Below are positions 32,694-44,693 of a DNA stretch of 64,000 nucleotides, piece by piece (the stretch's first letter is position 1; the number at the start of each line of letters is the position of its first letter). The stretch covers positions 6,820,001-6,884,000 of the forward strand of contig NC_057789.1 in assembly GCF_014905175.1 (NCBI RefSeq), given 5' to 3'. The notes under the pieces were generated by a model, which made no database searches, was not told the DNA's origin, and was given only the letters and a program-made list of their open reading frames with translations. The translations under genes and the position numbers were made by a program. The stretch comes from Aphidius gifuensis. Taxonomy: Eukaryota > Arthropoda > Insecta > Hymenoptera > Braconidae.

Positions 32694-34211
32694 TTAAGAT
32701 GATCCTGGTTTTGGACAATCTTGTCCATCTGGATTATTGTCAGATGGTGGTCGTTCTGGATCATGTATTGGTGCTGGTGAATAAACTGGATTTCCACCTT
32801 CTGGATTTGGTCCAGGTTGTCCAGCATTACTTCCAGGATTATTATCAACTGAATGAGGTGATTGTGGATGATATGGACTATGATGAGGACTGTGTGGAGA
32901 ATGTGATCCATGTGGACCATGTCCATGTGAACGTCCCATATGTGGAGCATATTGTGGATACATATTGGGTTGATGATAGTATGGATGTGAATATGGTTGA
33001 GGATAAGGTTGATGATAAGCTTGTTGTTGACCATAACCATATGATGGATGAGGTGGTCTTGGTGCTAGTGGTACATTTTGTGCTTGTCCTTGGCTACTTG
33101 GTGGTGGTTGTGGTTGATATTGTTGAGGATAACCACCTTGTCCACCTGGTATCATTGGTGGTGGTCCATGTGGTCCACCTGGACCTTGTACGGGTGGCAT
33201 TTGTGGTTGATTACCTTGATGAGGTGGCATTGATTGATGATTTGACATCATTCCTGGTAATGGACCTTGATGAGGATTATGCTGTTGCATTGGTGGAGCT
33301 GGTGATAAAGCTGGAGGAGTTGGAGGAGCACTTGGTGCACCTGATGCTGAAGTAACTTGATGCTGTTGTTGTGGCGGTGGTGGTGGTTGATGATGATGTT
33401 GTTGTGGATGTTGGGGTGATGGTGGAGGTTGTTGTTGGCCTGGATGACTTGATGGAGATTGTTGATGAACAGAGGGTGGACCTTGATGTCCAGAAGGTGG
33501 TCCTTGGTGACCAGATGGTGGCCCTTGATGACCAGATGGTGGTCCTTGATGACTTGATGGAGCTTGTTGATGTCCAGGTGGTTGTTGATGACCTGGAGGT
33601 GGTTGTTGATGTCCTGGAGGTGGCTGTTGATGTCCAGGAGATTGTTGATGGCCTAGTGGTGGCTGTTGATGACCCGGTAATGGTTGTTGATGCCCAAGTG
33701 GTCCTTGTTGATGTCCTGGCATTGATTGTTGATGCTGAGGAGGAATTTGGTGTTGAGCCTGTTGAGCTTGTTGTTGATGTTGCAAAGATTGCTGATGTGG
33801 TGGTGGAGGTCCTTGCTGATGACTTTGTTGACCAGGAGGGCTTTGCTGATGTTGATGTAAAATTTGTTGATGTTGAGGAAGAACTGGCTGGTGGCCAGGA
33901 GGAGGTCCTTGCTGATGTAATGGCTGAGCTTGTTGCAATGACGATTGATGTTGGGCCATTGCTTGTTGATGTTGTTGTTGTTGTTGTGGAGGTGGTGGCT
34001 GAATAGACTGAGATGGTGGCACTTGTGCTTGATGCTGTTGATGATCACGTTGTTGTTCACGTTGCTGTTGATGTTCTCTTTCTCTTTGTGTATCACGTTG
34101 CTGCTGTTGTTGCTGCTGTGGATGTTGATGTGGTGGTAATTGAACATGTGGAGGTAAAGAAGGAGGAGCCTGTGGCACTTGATGCTGCTGCTGTTGTTGT
34201 GGGAGAGGTTG

Positions 34212-34242
<31 letters not shown>

Positions 34243-35730
34243 TGAATAATAGGTGCTTGATGTGGAGAAATAATTGGCATTTGTTGTTGATGCTGTTGTG
34301 GAGGCATCTGTGGTGGTATTTGTGGTGCCATTGGTGGTGATACTTGTGATTGTATCTGTGGTTGTAGCTGAGGTGGCATTGGTTGTTGTACTTGATGTAC
34401 TGGACTAACTGTCGCTGGATATAATGTTGGTGGAATAGCTTGAGAACCATTTGTTGTTGGTACTGGTGAAACAGACTTTGCTTCAACGTACGGTGGTGAT
34501 GGACTACCTTTTTTTGATTCAATTAATTTTTCAGCTTCCATGGCTTTTTTTTGTGTTTCAGCTGCTTCAGCTTCGTTCATTTCAGCAGTTGCTTCTTCAT
34601 TAACTGTTGCTGGTGTTGGTGTTGGAGTTGAATTTGGTGTTGATTCATTTGATACAGCTCCATCTGAACGACCATCATCTGTGCCTTTAAGTTTGTCACG
34701 TCTTAAAAGATCATATTGACGTTCTACCATTTTAGTAAAAGCATCCTCATCTACTGCTGGTTTACAATGTTTTTTTAATTCCTCTTGAAATACTTCACTT
34801 GTTTCAATAAATTTACGTTTTTTTGCCTCAAATTTTTCTTCAATTAGCTGTAATTCAGCTTCTAGTTTTTTTTGATGCATTGTAAGTGATTGTACTTGAC
34901 GACGAAGTACTTGCATTCTTTGTGTTGTAACAACAGAACGTACATCTGGTACAACTGTATCACTAAATATTTCATTAATAAGACGATGATTACGTGAATA
35001 ACGTGAATAAGCAACATGTTTTACTGAATAACCATCATCTTGATCATCATCATCTTCAGCTGGAAGTATATCGATTCTTCTATCTTGAGCAGCTTGATTT
35101 TTACTACTACTCGATGATCTATCATGTGTTTCACGTTCATCATTATTTTGTTGTGCAACACATAATGCTGATTTACCACGATTTTTAGCAGCAATATATG
35201 TTAAATATGCTGGTGAATTATGATAAGCTTTTAAAGCTTTTTCATATTCAACTTTTTCACTATCATATTCTTCAATAAAATCAGTTTTATCTTCATCTGG
35301 TAAATCTCTCCACATTTGTCCAATTATTTTACCAATTTCCCATAATTTTAATTCTGGATTTTGTGCTTTAACTTGATCCCAAACTTTTCTACTGTATCTC
35401 ATGTATGGCATCAATGGTTTTTCTGGTGCTTTTGGAGGTTTTGGTAATCTTGAATCAGCTGGTGAATTTTTACCAGCTTTTTGAGGTGTAAAACCAGGAT
35501 GTCCATGTGGAGTTTGTATAAATGGACTACCAGCATCTTTATTTGATCCAGATCCACCTCCACTACCACCAGATGATCTCATACGTGCTAAAAATATAAA
35601 CAATAGTTGAATTACCTTATTCATTTTTTAAATAATTATTTGCTAATTAATCCAAGATCAACTTACGACTTGAGGACATCATACTAGATGCAGAAAGTGC
35701 AACTTGTTTGTAATTTCCTGGCAGGGCCAT
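32694..35730 (-). CDS. Bap111: SWI/SNF (BAP) subunit BAP111/SMARCE1
   Basis: Two exons, 35667-35730 and 32694-35587, join in phase 1 to 985 aa. The start MALPGNYKQVALS and an HMG box at about residues 77-145 (KPLMPYMRYSRKVWDQVKAQ; GKIIGQMWRDLPDEDK) followed by a coiled coil (~240-300) identify the BAP57/BAP111 subunit of the chromatin-remodelling complex. The coiled coil is where the family contacts the ATPase core. The last ~580 residues are Gln/Pro-rich, with repeated GHQQPPPGHQQPP and GPPSGHQ units and His/Gln runs. Human SMARCE1 is only ~411 aa, so the long low-complexity tail is a lineage feature. The protein is probably nuclear. Its start is the only ATG before the donor. Confidence 0.95.
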
Positions 35731-36402
35731 TTTTTACTCCAAATAGTTTTTTGATAAAAAACAATATTTTCTTTACTCAAATCTAAAATTAATTCCTACA
35801 ATATAAAATAATACAAACTATTATTTTTTTATATAATATAAAATTTACATTTTGTGGTTAACATAAATATTTTTTTTTTTTTTGATTATTTAATCAAATG
35901 AACAGTTATGGACGACGCGAGACGCGCCCAGTGCCAATCACGATGCCAAGTCACCAATCATTGATATAATATCAAAAAAAAAAATACACAAAAACAAACC
36001 ACTTATTATTTATAACAATTATTTAATAAACTTAATATATTATTACTGATAAAAGTATCATACATTTATTATCAAAATTTTATGCCATGATTAAGCCGGG
36101 CGTCTTTTCATCAAATTGTAATCAAATATAATTATTATGACTGTGTGTGTTTATATTTATTAAAAAATAAAATGTGTTTGCATGTGTGTGTTGCTGTCAG
36201 TTTGCCCATGTTTACATGAAAATTAAAGGTGGTATTCGTCATCATCAACTTCCCCCCTTTGAATCGTTGGGTGTCGCCATCTTTGAACAATATTTCGTTG
36301 ATTTTATAGAAATTCAGAGATGGCGGATTATAGATAAAAACTAGTCAAGAGAGAGAGAAAAAAAAGGGTGTCATTTGATTGCCTCGGTGTGTGTGACAAA
36401 AC
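35731..36402. promoter_or_regulatory. Divergent promoter region and noncoding exon of the 75-aa gene
   Basis: The region lies between minus-strand Bap111 and the plus-strand small gene. It has GC-richer patches (GACGACGCGAGACGCGCC near 35910; GCCGGGCGTC near 36095). YY1/Pho-like ATGGCGG cores lie at 36285-36296 (reverse) and 36318-36326. A strong plus donor (GTGAGT) at 36403 pairs with an acceptor (TGTTACAG) ending at 37222, so a noncoding first exon ends at 36402. Transcription starts are inferred. Confidence 0.5.
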
Positions 36403-37269
36403 GTGAGTTTTTTGTATGATTAATCTTATTTTTAATTAAAAAAAAAACATATTATTAGTGTATTTAAATATTCCTCGTTTACTCGGATTATTGAGCTTTA
36501 AATTTTTCTAATTTTTGCGTATATTATTTATTATTTTGTCAAGTTTTATCTACACCAAGTTATGATTTTTTTTTTTTTTTTAGGTTATGTTATTGATTTT
36601 CTACTTGAGTTTTTGAGTGACAAAAATAAAATTTTAATATTAAAAATATAAATAGAAAAAAAAAAATAGAAATTGATGTTGTTAAAATAATAATTTATTG
36701 AATAAATTTGCTAATATTTATAATAATTTAAATTATCAATTTTTTTTAAATTTTAAATTTAATTTTTATCTGTTAAATTTATCATTAAAAAAATAAAAAA
36801 AATGAGCAGTATCAGTGATAATTTAATTAAATAAAAATGTCATTTATTTGAATAATTACATAACAATATTTATTTTTATCTTTTTATAGTCTTTATATAT
36901 AAAAAATAAATATCAAGTGTGTTAAATTAAATGACGTATAATTTATAACTCAAAAATAAACAATAACAATTTATTATTAAAAAAAAAAATAGTGAATTTA
37001 CATTTGTTGTCAAAGAAAATTTTATTTATAATAGTTGCAAAATAAGATTAAAATTTTTTCTAAATAAACAACAACAACCATAATTTGTCAATGAGACAAT
37101 TTAAAAATAAATGGCGCCACATTATTTTGCAATAAAAATAAACACACGTGCCATGACGTAGAAATAGATATCTCTAAATTATATTTATATTTTTTAATTT
37201 TTAATTTATTGTTATGTTACAGGCAACAAACCAAAGATTTCATTAGTTGAATAAACTTGAGTATTCATA

Positions 37270-37707
37270 ATGGAGCGGCTTTATAATATGCAGCTAAATG
37301 CACTTGTGTTTGTTGGCTCCAAGGTAACTCTTCAACAAGTTTTATTATCAATTTGAACTAATTAATTTTAATCTCATTAATTAATTTCATAAATAAATAT
37401 AATCTTAATTAATACTTTATAAGTGATAATAAAATAAATTAATTATTTACTATTATTATTGTATTTTTAATCTACAAACTACATGCGTCAAATATAATTT
37501 AACAATTTTTTTCATTAATATTTTTTGTTACAGATGGAAAAAAGCCGGATCTTACGCACATTAGAAAAATCAAGACTTGGTTTAAATGGCTCATTAGCGT
37601 GTATTGCAACAGTATATTCTTTTGGTGGCATATACGCATTTACACAAATGTATGAAGAAATTAAAAAAAAGAAAAATGACTCAAATAAAAATATATCTAC
37701 AATTTAA
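37270..37707 (+). CDS. Hypothetical 75-aa single-pass protein
   Basis: Exons 37270-37323 and 37534-37707, with GTAACT donor and GTTACAG acceptor, join in phase 0. A noncoding exon probably precedes (intron 36403-37222). The product starts MERLYNMQLNALVFVGSK, has a basic stretch (KSRILRTLEKSRLG) and then one hydrophobic segment (residues ~39-58, SLACIATVYSFGGIYAFTQM). It ends in a Lys-rich tail (EEIKKKKND). Positive residues before and after the membrane segment and the small size fit a mitochondrial or ER micro-membrane protein, but I do not recognise the family. The clean splice sites and promoter context support a real gene. Confidence 0.7.
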
Positions 37708-39326
37708 TTTGATTAAATTAAAATGCATATTAATGCAAATATAATTTATGCAAAATATTGTTATTAATAAATTATTATTATTATTATTAAATAAAGCTGA
37801 TTATAATTATAAATTTTCTGTAGAAAATAATTCTAAATTATTATTGTAATTTTTTTTTTTTAAATAATTGTAAATAAAAATTAATTTGCATTAATGAAAT
37901 TTGCATATCCATAATAAAAATAGAAAATTAAAATTGAAAATATACATTGTTTTACTTTATTTTAATATTAAACTTTTTTAAAATTTGGCGCTGTGAAATT
38001 AAAAAGAAAAACAATGGCGATTGTAGTAATTGTTTGTACCACGCCAGCGCTGTGATCGCTTAGCTCTGTTGAGTTGACGAATGGCAATCGAGTTGCCGTC
38101 AGTACCGTGAGTGAGTTAGATGTCGAAGGACGGTCAGTTGTGTGTGCTCTCGCGCTTTTTTTTTTGTGGCAAAATATTTTTATAAATTTGTGAATGTGAA
38201 ATTGTGAATTGTAAACAAATGTAAACTTCAAGATGTATTGAAGTCTTTTTCCTGCTTTTTCTGGTACTGTTTCTTTTTATACTTATTATTTTAATTTAAT
38301 TTAATTATCAAATGGCTTTTTTTTTTTCTAAATAATTTTCGTGCGACATAATTTGCGCGTAAAATGGCCGACGAATTTATAAGCTGAAAATTTATTTTTT
38401 TATTTCTCATATTTTTCGCAAGCAAATGATACTGTTATTTTATTTATTCGTTGATCTGTTTTATTATTTTTACTTGAGTCAAGTTTTCTTGTTGATGTTG
38501 ATGAAAATAGGAAAAATAAATATTTGGGTATTGTTGGAGCAGCTCCGATCTTCGATTTTGTCTGATTTTGTCGGCGTCGTTTGCTCACATTATTTACGTT
38601 TTTATCTTTTACAATAATTTTATTTGATTTTATTTTGTCAAATAATAAATTTTTTAATAATATTCGTTATTTTAATGAGTATTTATGTGCAAATATATCG
38701 TAAATATATTTTTTTTTTTTTTGATTATTATAATTATTATTTTTATTTCCACGAAAAAAAAAAAAAAAAAATCAGTTGCAAACTTTCTCCGATAGTCGAG
38801 CCGCCGCCATTTTTGCTTAAAAAGCGCGCATTTTCAAATTTTGTTTTATTTATTTATTTATTTTTTTTTGACAATTAAATAAATAAAAAAAAAAACAATT
38901 AATAAATAATTAATAATTTTAATGCTAATAACGTCTTGTCAAAAAGTAAAATATCTAAATAATTGATTTTATTTTTCTGTTAATTTTGATAAAATAAATA
39001 ATTAATAAATTGTTTATTTTTTATCAATTAAAAAAATTTGTTTATCAAATTTTTTATAATAAACAATTCATTTTTTATTATTTGCTGAGTTTTTTTTATT
39101 TATTACCAGCAAATATGAAAAGTGACAACCTTCTAAATTTTATATACAGTTTCTCATCTCGACAAAATCAAATAGTTATAGTTTACAATTCAAAATTTCA
39201 ACCTAACCTATTAAAAAAAAATAACAACAAACGAAATACATGTGGTTGAATATATTTGTCGACATAATAAATATTTAAAAACATTAATAATATAAAATTT
39301 TAAATTAATTATTGAAAAATCTAAAA
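37708..39326. other. Intergenic region and Wdr18 promoter, no gene seen
   Basis: The first part is the 3' UTR of the small gene. GC-richer segments at ~37985-38160 and ~38540-38600 may be promoter or first-exon sequence. Open frames here have no splice support. The rest is A/T-rich up to the Wdr18 start. Confidence 0.35.
38803..38814 (-). promoter_or_regulatory. YY1/Pho-like site upstream of Wdr18
   Basis: The minus strand reads AAAATGGCGGC, the classic YY1/Pleiohomeotic core, in a small GC-rich patch ~510 bp before the Wdr18 ATG. Such sites are often near starts of housekeeping genes. Position suggests a Wdr18 promoter element; no direct evidence of use. Confidence 0.4.
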
Positions 39327-40574
39327 ATGGCAAATGCCAAAGAAGTTATTGTAACAAGTGACAGTAGAGCAGAAACATGGAGTTCAGCAGTATGGGATCC
39401 ACAAACTGGTTCTTGTTTAATGGTATATAAAAATGCTGCTGCAATTGGTGATAATTGTTTACAAATAATAAATAATAGTTATCTTATTGGTGCTGATATA
39501 ACAAAATCACGTTTACATATATGGCCATTAAATAGTCAATCACCAGTTGCAAATTTACGTTTAACAACACCTGGTAAAATATCAGCATTATCATGTACAT
39601 CAAATGGTGCTTATATTGCAGCATCAGTTGCTGAAAAAATATTTATTTGGCAAACATCAACTGGTAAATTATTAAGAACACTTGGACGTCATTATCAAAC
39701 AGTAACATGTTTAAAATTTAGTGATGATAAATCAACACTTGTTAGTGGTGGTGATGATGGTCTTGTTTATGTATGGTCACTTATGAAAATAATTAATAAT
39801 CATGATCAATCATCACCTGTATTTAGTCATTCACATCATACATTACCAGTTAAAGATATTTATGTTGGTAATTTTGGTGCTAAATCAAGACTAGTAACTG
39901 TATCACTTGATCGTACAGCAAGAATTTATGAAACACATACTGGTAGACAATTACTTGTGTTGGTATTTGATGTACCATTAACATCAGTTGCATTAGATTT
40001 AACTGAAACAAATTTATTTGTTGGTTGTGTTGATGGTGTTATACGACAAATTAATCTTTCTTCACCACCAAGAGGCATTGAGCATCATGTACCAAATGAA
40101 AAAAATGGTGGTGTTTATTTTAAAAGTCACACAAATCAAGTTACAAATCTTTCTGTATCTGTTAACAATCAAACATTATTATCAGGATCACAAGATGGTA
40201 CTGTTAATATTTGGGATATTCCAAGTCGTCAATCAATCAGAACAATAACACACAAAGGTCCAATAACATCAGCATTTTTTGCTCCAGCTTATGATAATTT
40301 TCGTGCAACAAATTTACAACCAAATATTGTCATACGACCATTACACAGAATTGTCAATGAAGATGATAATGATGACATCATTGAAATTATATCACAAAAA
40401 AATGATAATGATCTTTTAAATATTGATGATTATCTTGAGGACAATGCTGGATATGGAGGCAATGAAGACAGTGCCAATAGACTTGCTGAAGCTAATGCTG
40501 AAATTGAAAAACTTAAAAAAATTAATAATGAATTGTTTAAATTTAGTGTTAAACATCTCATGGCTGATAAATAA
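39327..40574 (+). CDS. Wdr18: WD repeat protein 18
   Basis: Single coding exon, 415 aa from the ATG at 39327 (MANAKEVIVTSDSR). A TTG five codons upstream keeps the frame open but is not a likely start. Seven-bladed WD40 features are visible: SAVWDPQTGSCLMVY, VAEKIFIWQTSTGKLLRTLG, GGDDGLVYVWSL, SLDRTARIYETHTGRQLL, SGSQDGTVNIWDIPSRQSI. The C-terminus forms a coiled coil (ANAEIEKLKKINNELFKF). WDR18 is part of the PELP1-TEX10-WDR18 (Rix1-like) complex for 60S pre-ribosome maturation. The order of blades and the RHYQTVTCLKFSDD segment match the family over its length. Confidence 0.93.
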   Translation: MANAKEVIVTSDSRAETWSSAVWDPQTGSCLMVYKNAAAIGDNCLQIINNSYLIGADITKSRLHIWPLNSQSPVANLRLTTPGKISALSCTSNGAYIAASVAEKIFIWQTSTGKLLRTLGRHYQTVTCLKFSDDKSTLVSGGDDGLVYVWSLMKIINNHDQSSPVFSHSHHTLPVKDIYVGNFGAKSRLVTVSLDRTARIYETHTGRQLLVLVFDVPLTSVALDLTETNLFVGCVDGVIRQINLSSPPRGIEHHVPNEKNGGVYFKSHTNQVTNLSVSVNNQTLLSGSQDGTVNIWDIPSRQSIRTITHKGPITSAFFAPAYDNFRATNLQPNIVIRPLHRIVNEDDNDDIIEIISQKNDNDLLNIDDYLEDNAGYGGNEDSANRLAEANAEIEKLKKINNELFKFSVKHLMADK

Positions 40575-42143
40575 ATAACAAAATTATAAATATTTTAAAA
40601 GAATTTTTTTTCTTTTTTGTCTTATTGAATAAATTTTTTTTTTTTTTGTTCTCATTCAATAATTTTGTTTTGTTAATTTAATTATTTATGCAAATTACTG
40701 TCATTAATATTAAAAATTATTATTTAATAAATATACAGAAAAGGGTAATAGATTTAAAGAAAAAAAAAAACATTTAAGATTTATTAATAATTTGTTTGTG
40801 ACTGAGTGTTTTCAATTAAGCTTTCATGAATATAAATTATTTTTGATTATTTTAACGGGGGGTGTAATTTGCTAATTGGATATAGAATTGAATGTTTTTT
40901 TTTTATTTTTAAATTTTGATATGTATTTTAGAGAAAACAAGAGGGAGATTACCTGCAATGATAAATTTACAAGCTGGCAAAATAATAATGAAAGAAAATT
41001 AACAAAGGGAGTAGATAAAAAAAAGAAATTTGAAACAATGAATAACAGGTTGATGAAAGTATAGAAGCGAAGATTCAATTAGTTTAGCAATTTTTGTGAC
41101 GTAAAAAACGAGAGTGTCTTTTTTATTCAAATGAATTGTCTATAGATTGAGTTGATGTTACATACCATCATGCAAACGACGTCTTGATGTTTCTTCTGTT
41201 TTTATATTACGTGCAAATTACTTGATATTTTTTTTTCACTATCTTTTTCCCCCAACTAACTTATAATAAAGTCGTCGTTGTATCCTTCAAAAATTCATCA
41301 AACTAAACTATTCATTACCCCCATGACTGTTCATAATATATCTATATTTTTTTTTTTTTTATCGTTTTATTATAAATGAGTGACAATGAAAAACATAATA
41401 TACTGATGAATAATTTAATTTTATTATCAATGATCATTGTTATCTATCAGACAGCAATACAATTTTACTTGTATTATTTTTTTTTTAAATAATTTTTCAT
41501 CTTTTTTTTAAAATATAAGTACATTTTTCTTCAACAAGAATTAATGACTGACTGAATGTATATTTTTTCTTGATGATGATAATACAATGTAAAAGAAGAA
41601 AAAAAATTTATTATTAAAATTCATAAATTAAATTAGATGGAGTTTTTTTTTTTTTTAATTTTAAATTGTAAATTCTAAATATATATTCATTAAAAAAATA
41701 TATTGCAATTTTTATAAGAAGATTTTACTAAGTATATATTGACAGTTTATTGAGTCTTCCATAATAAAGGATTCAGGATTTTAGAAAAAAAAAAAAAAAA
41801 AAATTATAAAAAATCCTCGTATTATTTTATCTTGTATCATATATAAATTTTTTTTATTTTTTTATTATTGTCATTGTATATTGTTCATTTCATTTTTCAT
41901 TTTTATTTCATATTGTTTTTTTCCTTTTTTTTTTATTATTTCATTATTATTATCATCTATTTTCTGAATTAATTGAAGCTTGGTAGGAAAAATATATATT
42001 GTTTGGAGGGAGAAAAAAAAGAAAAAAAAGATATTGGGGTTGGAAACTGTTACTATCACGCACAGGTGGGTGGAAGTAAGACAGGATAGACCATGAAAAA
42101 GAGATGGGGATGCGCAATCTTCAGGGGGTTCTTCTTTAGATAG
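40575..42143. other. Wdr18 3' flank to Capa promoter, no gene seen
   Basis: A/T-rich with frequent poly-T and poly-A runs. The 115-codon minus-strand open frame at 41871-42218 runs across the Capa promoter and poly-T tracts and has no splice or homology support. Confidence 0.4.
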
Positions 42144-42150
42144 TATAAAA
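42144..42150 (+). promoter_or_regulatory. TATA box of Capa
   Basis: TATAAAA at 42144-42150, followed ~30 bases later by an initiator-like CCAGTA at 42176. The next ATG downstream is the Capa start at 42317, so a ~140-base leader free of upstream ATGs is predicted. A TATA-driven promoter fits a cell-specific neuropeptide gene. Confidence 0.65.
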
Positions 42151-42316
42151 ACCTTTGGCGGCAAGTTTTTACCTACCAGTATTGCAATCACCAACAACAC
42201 AGTAGCATCATCTTTCATAAAATTATTTATTTTATCTTTAATTTGTCAATAAAATTTATTTATCAATAACAACAACTTTTAAATAATATTATTGTTGATT
42301 TTTTAAATATTTTGAA

Positions 42317-43403
42317 ATGAAAGATTATCCAATTATCACTGTGATTATTTTTTTTCTTTTCACCTCGTTAAATTGTAAGTTTAAAAAAATTATTTTAAAA
42401 ATTTTTCAAAGCTTTTAAAATTTATTTACGTTTATTTGCGCTATATTTTTTTTCAATTAAAGAAAAATCTAAAAAATATTCTTTAATATTTTTAAATAAC
42501 CGTGAAAAATATATTGCAAATTTTTGTATATTTTTATTTTAATTATTTTAATAAAATAATTAATTAATTATTGTGTGAAAAAAAAAAAAAAAAAAAATAG
42601 TAGGTGCTGAAGGTTTTAAAGATACATTGCGATCATATCTTCGTCATTCGGCTTTGGTCCGTCAATTATCAGGTAATTACATAAATATTATTTAAAAAAT
42701 TGATGAATTATTTATGTATAATCAATTTGATTTATTTTGATAATTTAATTTTAATTTAAGGTGGTGAAAAAACAAATGATCGTCGAGCATCAGGAATGTT
42801 GGCACTGCCACGAGTAGGAAGAGCACCCAGTTTTGCAAGACCAGATGGAGTTGCTGGATTGGTACAATATCCTCGTGTTGGAAGATCTGGACAGGCTGCT
42901 GTTAATAATTTAGAAAAAATATATTCAGTTAATAATGATATTGATTCATCAGACGCTGAAGCTCATCAAGAAGAAACTATTGATTTAAATTATCAAGGTG
43001 AGCCATTAAAATAATTAATAAAATTCAATATAATAATAAAATAAAATGATTAATAATAAATCATTTATTTTGTTTGTTTTATTAAGATCGATTTGATGGT
43101 GATTCTCAGCAACGCATTGATAACAATGGACCTTGGATAGGTCTCCATCAAAAATATCCCATCAGAAAAGAAACATCAAATCGATTAACCAATTGTGACA
43201 CTCAAATTGATGGAGCTTGGGCTTTTCTAATTTCTCCACCTCGAGGTTCGTTATATTATCTATTTATTAAAACATCATTCAATATATTATTTATCATTAT
43301 TCTAGATTACTCAAACAACAAACGGCAATCAACATTCAAGTTTAATCCTCAAATAAAAACATCAAGTGATTCTGATAATAATATTCCAACGCATTTAATT
43401 TGA
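42317..43403 (+). CDS. Capa: CAPA neuropeptide precursor
   Basis: Five exons, 42317-42374, 42604-42672, 42761-42997, 43087-43245 and 43306-43403, all joined in phase 1, give 206 aa. The signal peptide is residues 1-20 (hydrophobic ITVIIFFLFTSLNC). After a dibasic RR the precursor contains ASGMLALPRV (52-61) followed by Gly-Arg, then APSFARPDGVAGLVQYPRV (64-82) followed by Gly-Arg. Both would become PRV-amides, the CAPA/periviscerokinin signature; these peptides act on diuresis and visceral muscle via the CAPA receptor. The usual third product, a pyrokinin ending FGPRL-amide, is absent. Exons 4-5 encode only an unrecognised, non-amidated tail (GPWIGLHQKYPIRK region). Confidence 0.9.
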
Positions 43404-43707
43404 ATCATGATTATGGAGAAAAAAAAATATGTTGATATATAATTTCATGCATTGATTTAGCTTGAAATGAAATAATATTACAATGTGAAAATAAAAATAT
43501 TTAAAAAATTATATAAAGATAATATTACTAATTGAAATTTAAAAAACTAAAACAACACTTTGATACTTTGTAATGAAATTTGTATCATATACTATTGTTT
43601 AATTATTTAATGATTTATTAATATATAAAAATTATTATTAATATTATTATTATTATCATTATGAAAAGAAAAGAAAAAAATATAGTCAAGTCCCCCAAGG
43701 TGCACCC

Positions 43708-44693
43708 TAAGTGTTCCGTAGGATTTTTTATTTTTTTTTTTGTTGTTTGATTCGTTTTTTCATTTTGTTGTAAAATAAATGACTTATTTTTTTGTTTTGT
43801 TTTATTTTCTAATGTTGTTTATTTCTGTTGTTTAATAAAAAAAAAAATAAACGACCGAAAAATTTCAAAAAAATATCGGAGAGTCTACAGATAAAGCGTC
43901 GTCGATTGAATCATTGCCGGATCCGATGCGTCAATATTTTTGAAGTGGGCCCTATCGAAAAATGGAAATATAAATCTAATAAGGCCAAAAATTGAAAATA
44001 AATATGATAATTGCAGACGCTGAAGAAGAAAAACATAAATTTAATTTAACATCAACTATTAAAATCGGTTCGGCGGTTTCAAAAAATTATCTTGCAAAAA
44101 AATTAAATCATACATTTTGTTTAATAAAAAAAAATAAACGACCAAAACTTCAAAAATATCGGAGAGTCTACAGATGAAGCGTCGTCGATTGAATCATTGC
44201 CGGATCCGATCCGTCAATATTGAAATGGGCCCTGTAGAAAAATGGCACTATCACAACTGATGGGGCCAAAAATTGAAATAAATACGATGATTGCTTTTGG
44301 GAAAAAAAAAACATAAATTTCATATAACATCAACTAATTCGGTTCGGCGGTTCAAAAAATCTTGCAAAACAAATTCTGACACTACATTTTGTTTAATAAA
44401 AAAATAAACGACCAAAAACTTCAAAAATGTCGTAGAGTCTGAATGAAGCGTCGTCGATTGAATCATTGCCGGATCCGATCCGTCAATATTTGAAATTGGG
44501 CCCTGTAGAAAAATGGCACTATCACAACTGATAAGGGCCAAAAATTGAAAATAAATACGATTATTGCTTTTGGGAAAAAAAATGGAACCTAATGGGCTTT
44601 ATAGAAGCCAATTCGATTCATAACTTTTATTTTTATCGCGAAATAACAAAAAGTCACACGAAAAGTGAAAACATAAGTGTCCTACGGAACACT
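43708..44693. mobile_element. ~1-kb non-autonomous inverted-repeat element
   Basis: Ends are inverted: TAAGTGTTCCGTAGGATTTT at the left (43708) and AGTGTCCTACGGAACACTAA at the right (to ~44693). Inside are three direct tandem units of ~275 bp and no credible transposase frame. The element lies ~300 bp beyond the Capa stop. The class of DNA transposon is not determined. Confidence 0.75.
43833..44580. repeat. Three internal tandem units
   Basis: Units start at ~43833, ~44118 and ~44392 with TTTAATAAAAAA then ATAAACGACC. They share GCGTCGTCGATTGAATCATT and GCCGGATCCGAT, and a GGGCCC core. Divergence between units is modest, with small indels. Confidence 0.85.

Noticed and set aside
33371..34006. 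Long plus-strand frame rich in Val/Asp opposite Bap111
   Set aside because: Antisense shadow of the Gln/Pro repeat region.
41871..42218. 115-codon minus-strand frame over the Capa promoter
   Set aside because: Composed largely of translated homopolymers and antisense to the TATA box; no splice or family support.
43992..44177. 61-codon frame inside the inverted-repeat element
   Set aside because: It crosses the boundary of two noncoding tandem units and is not open in the third.
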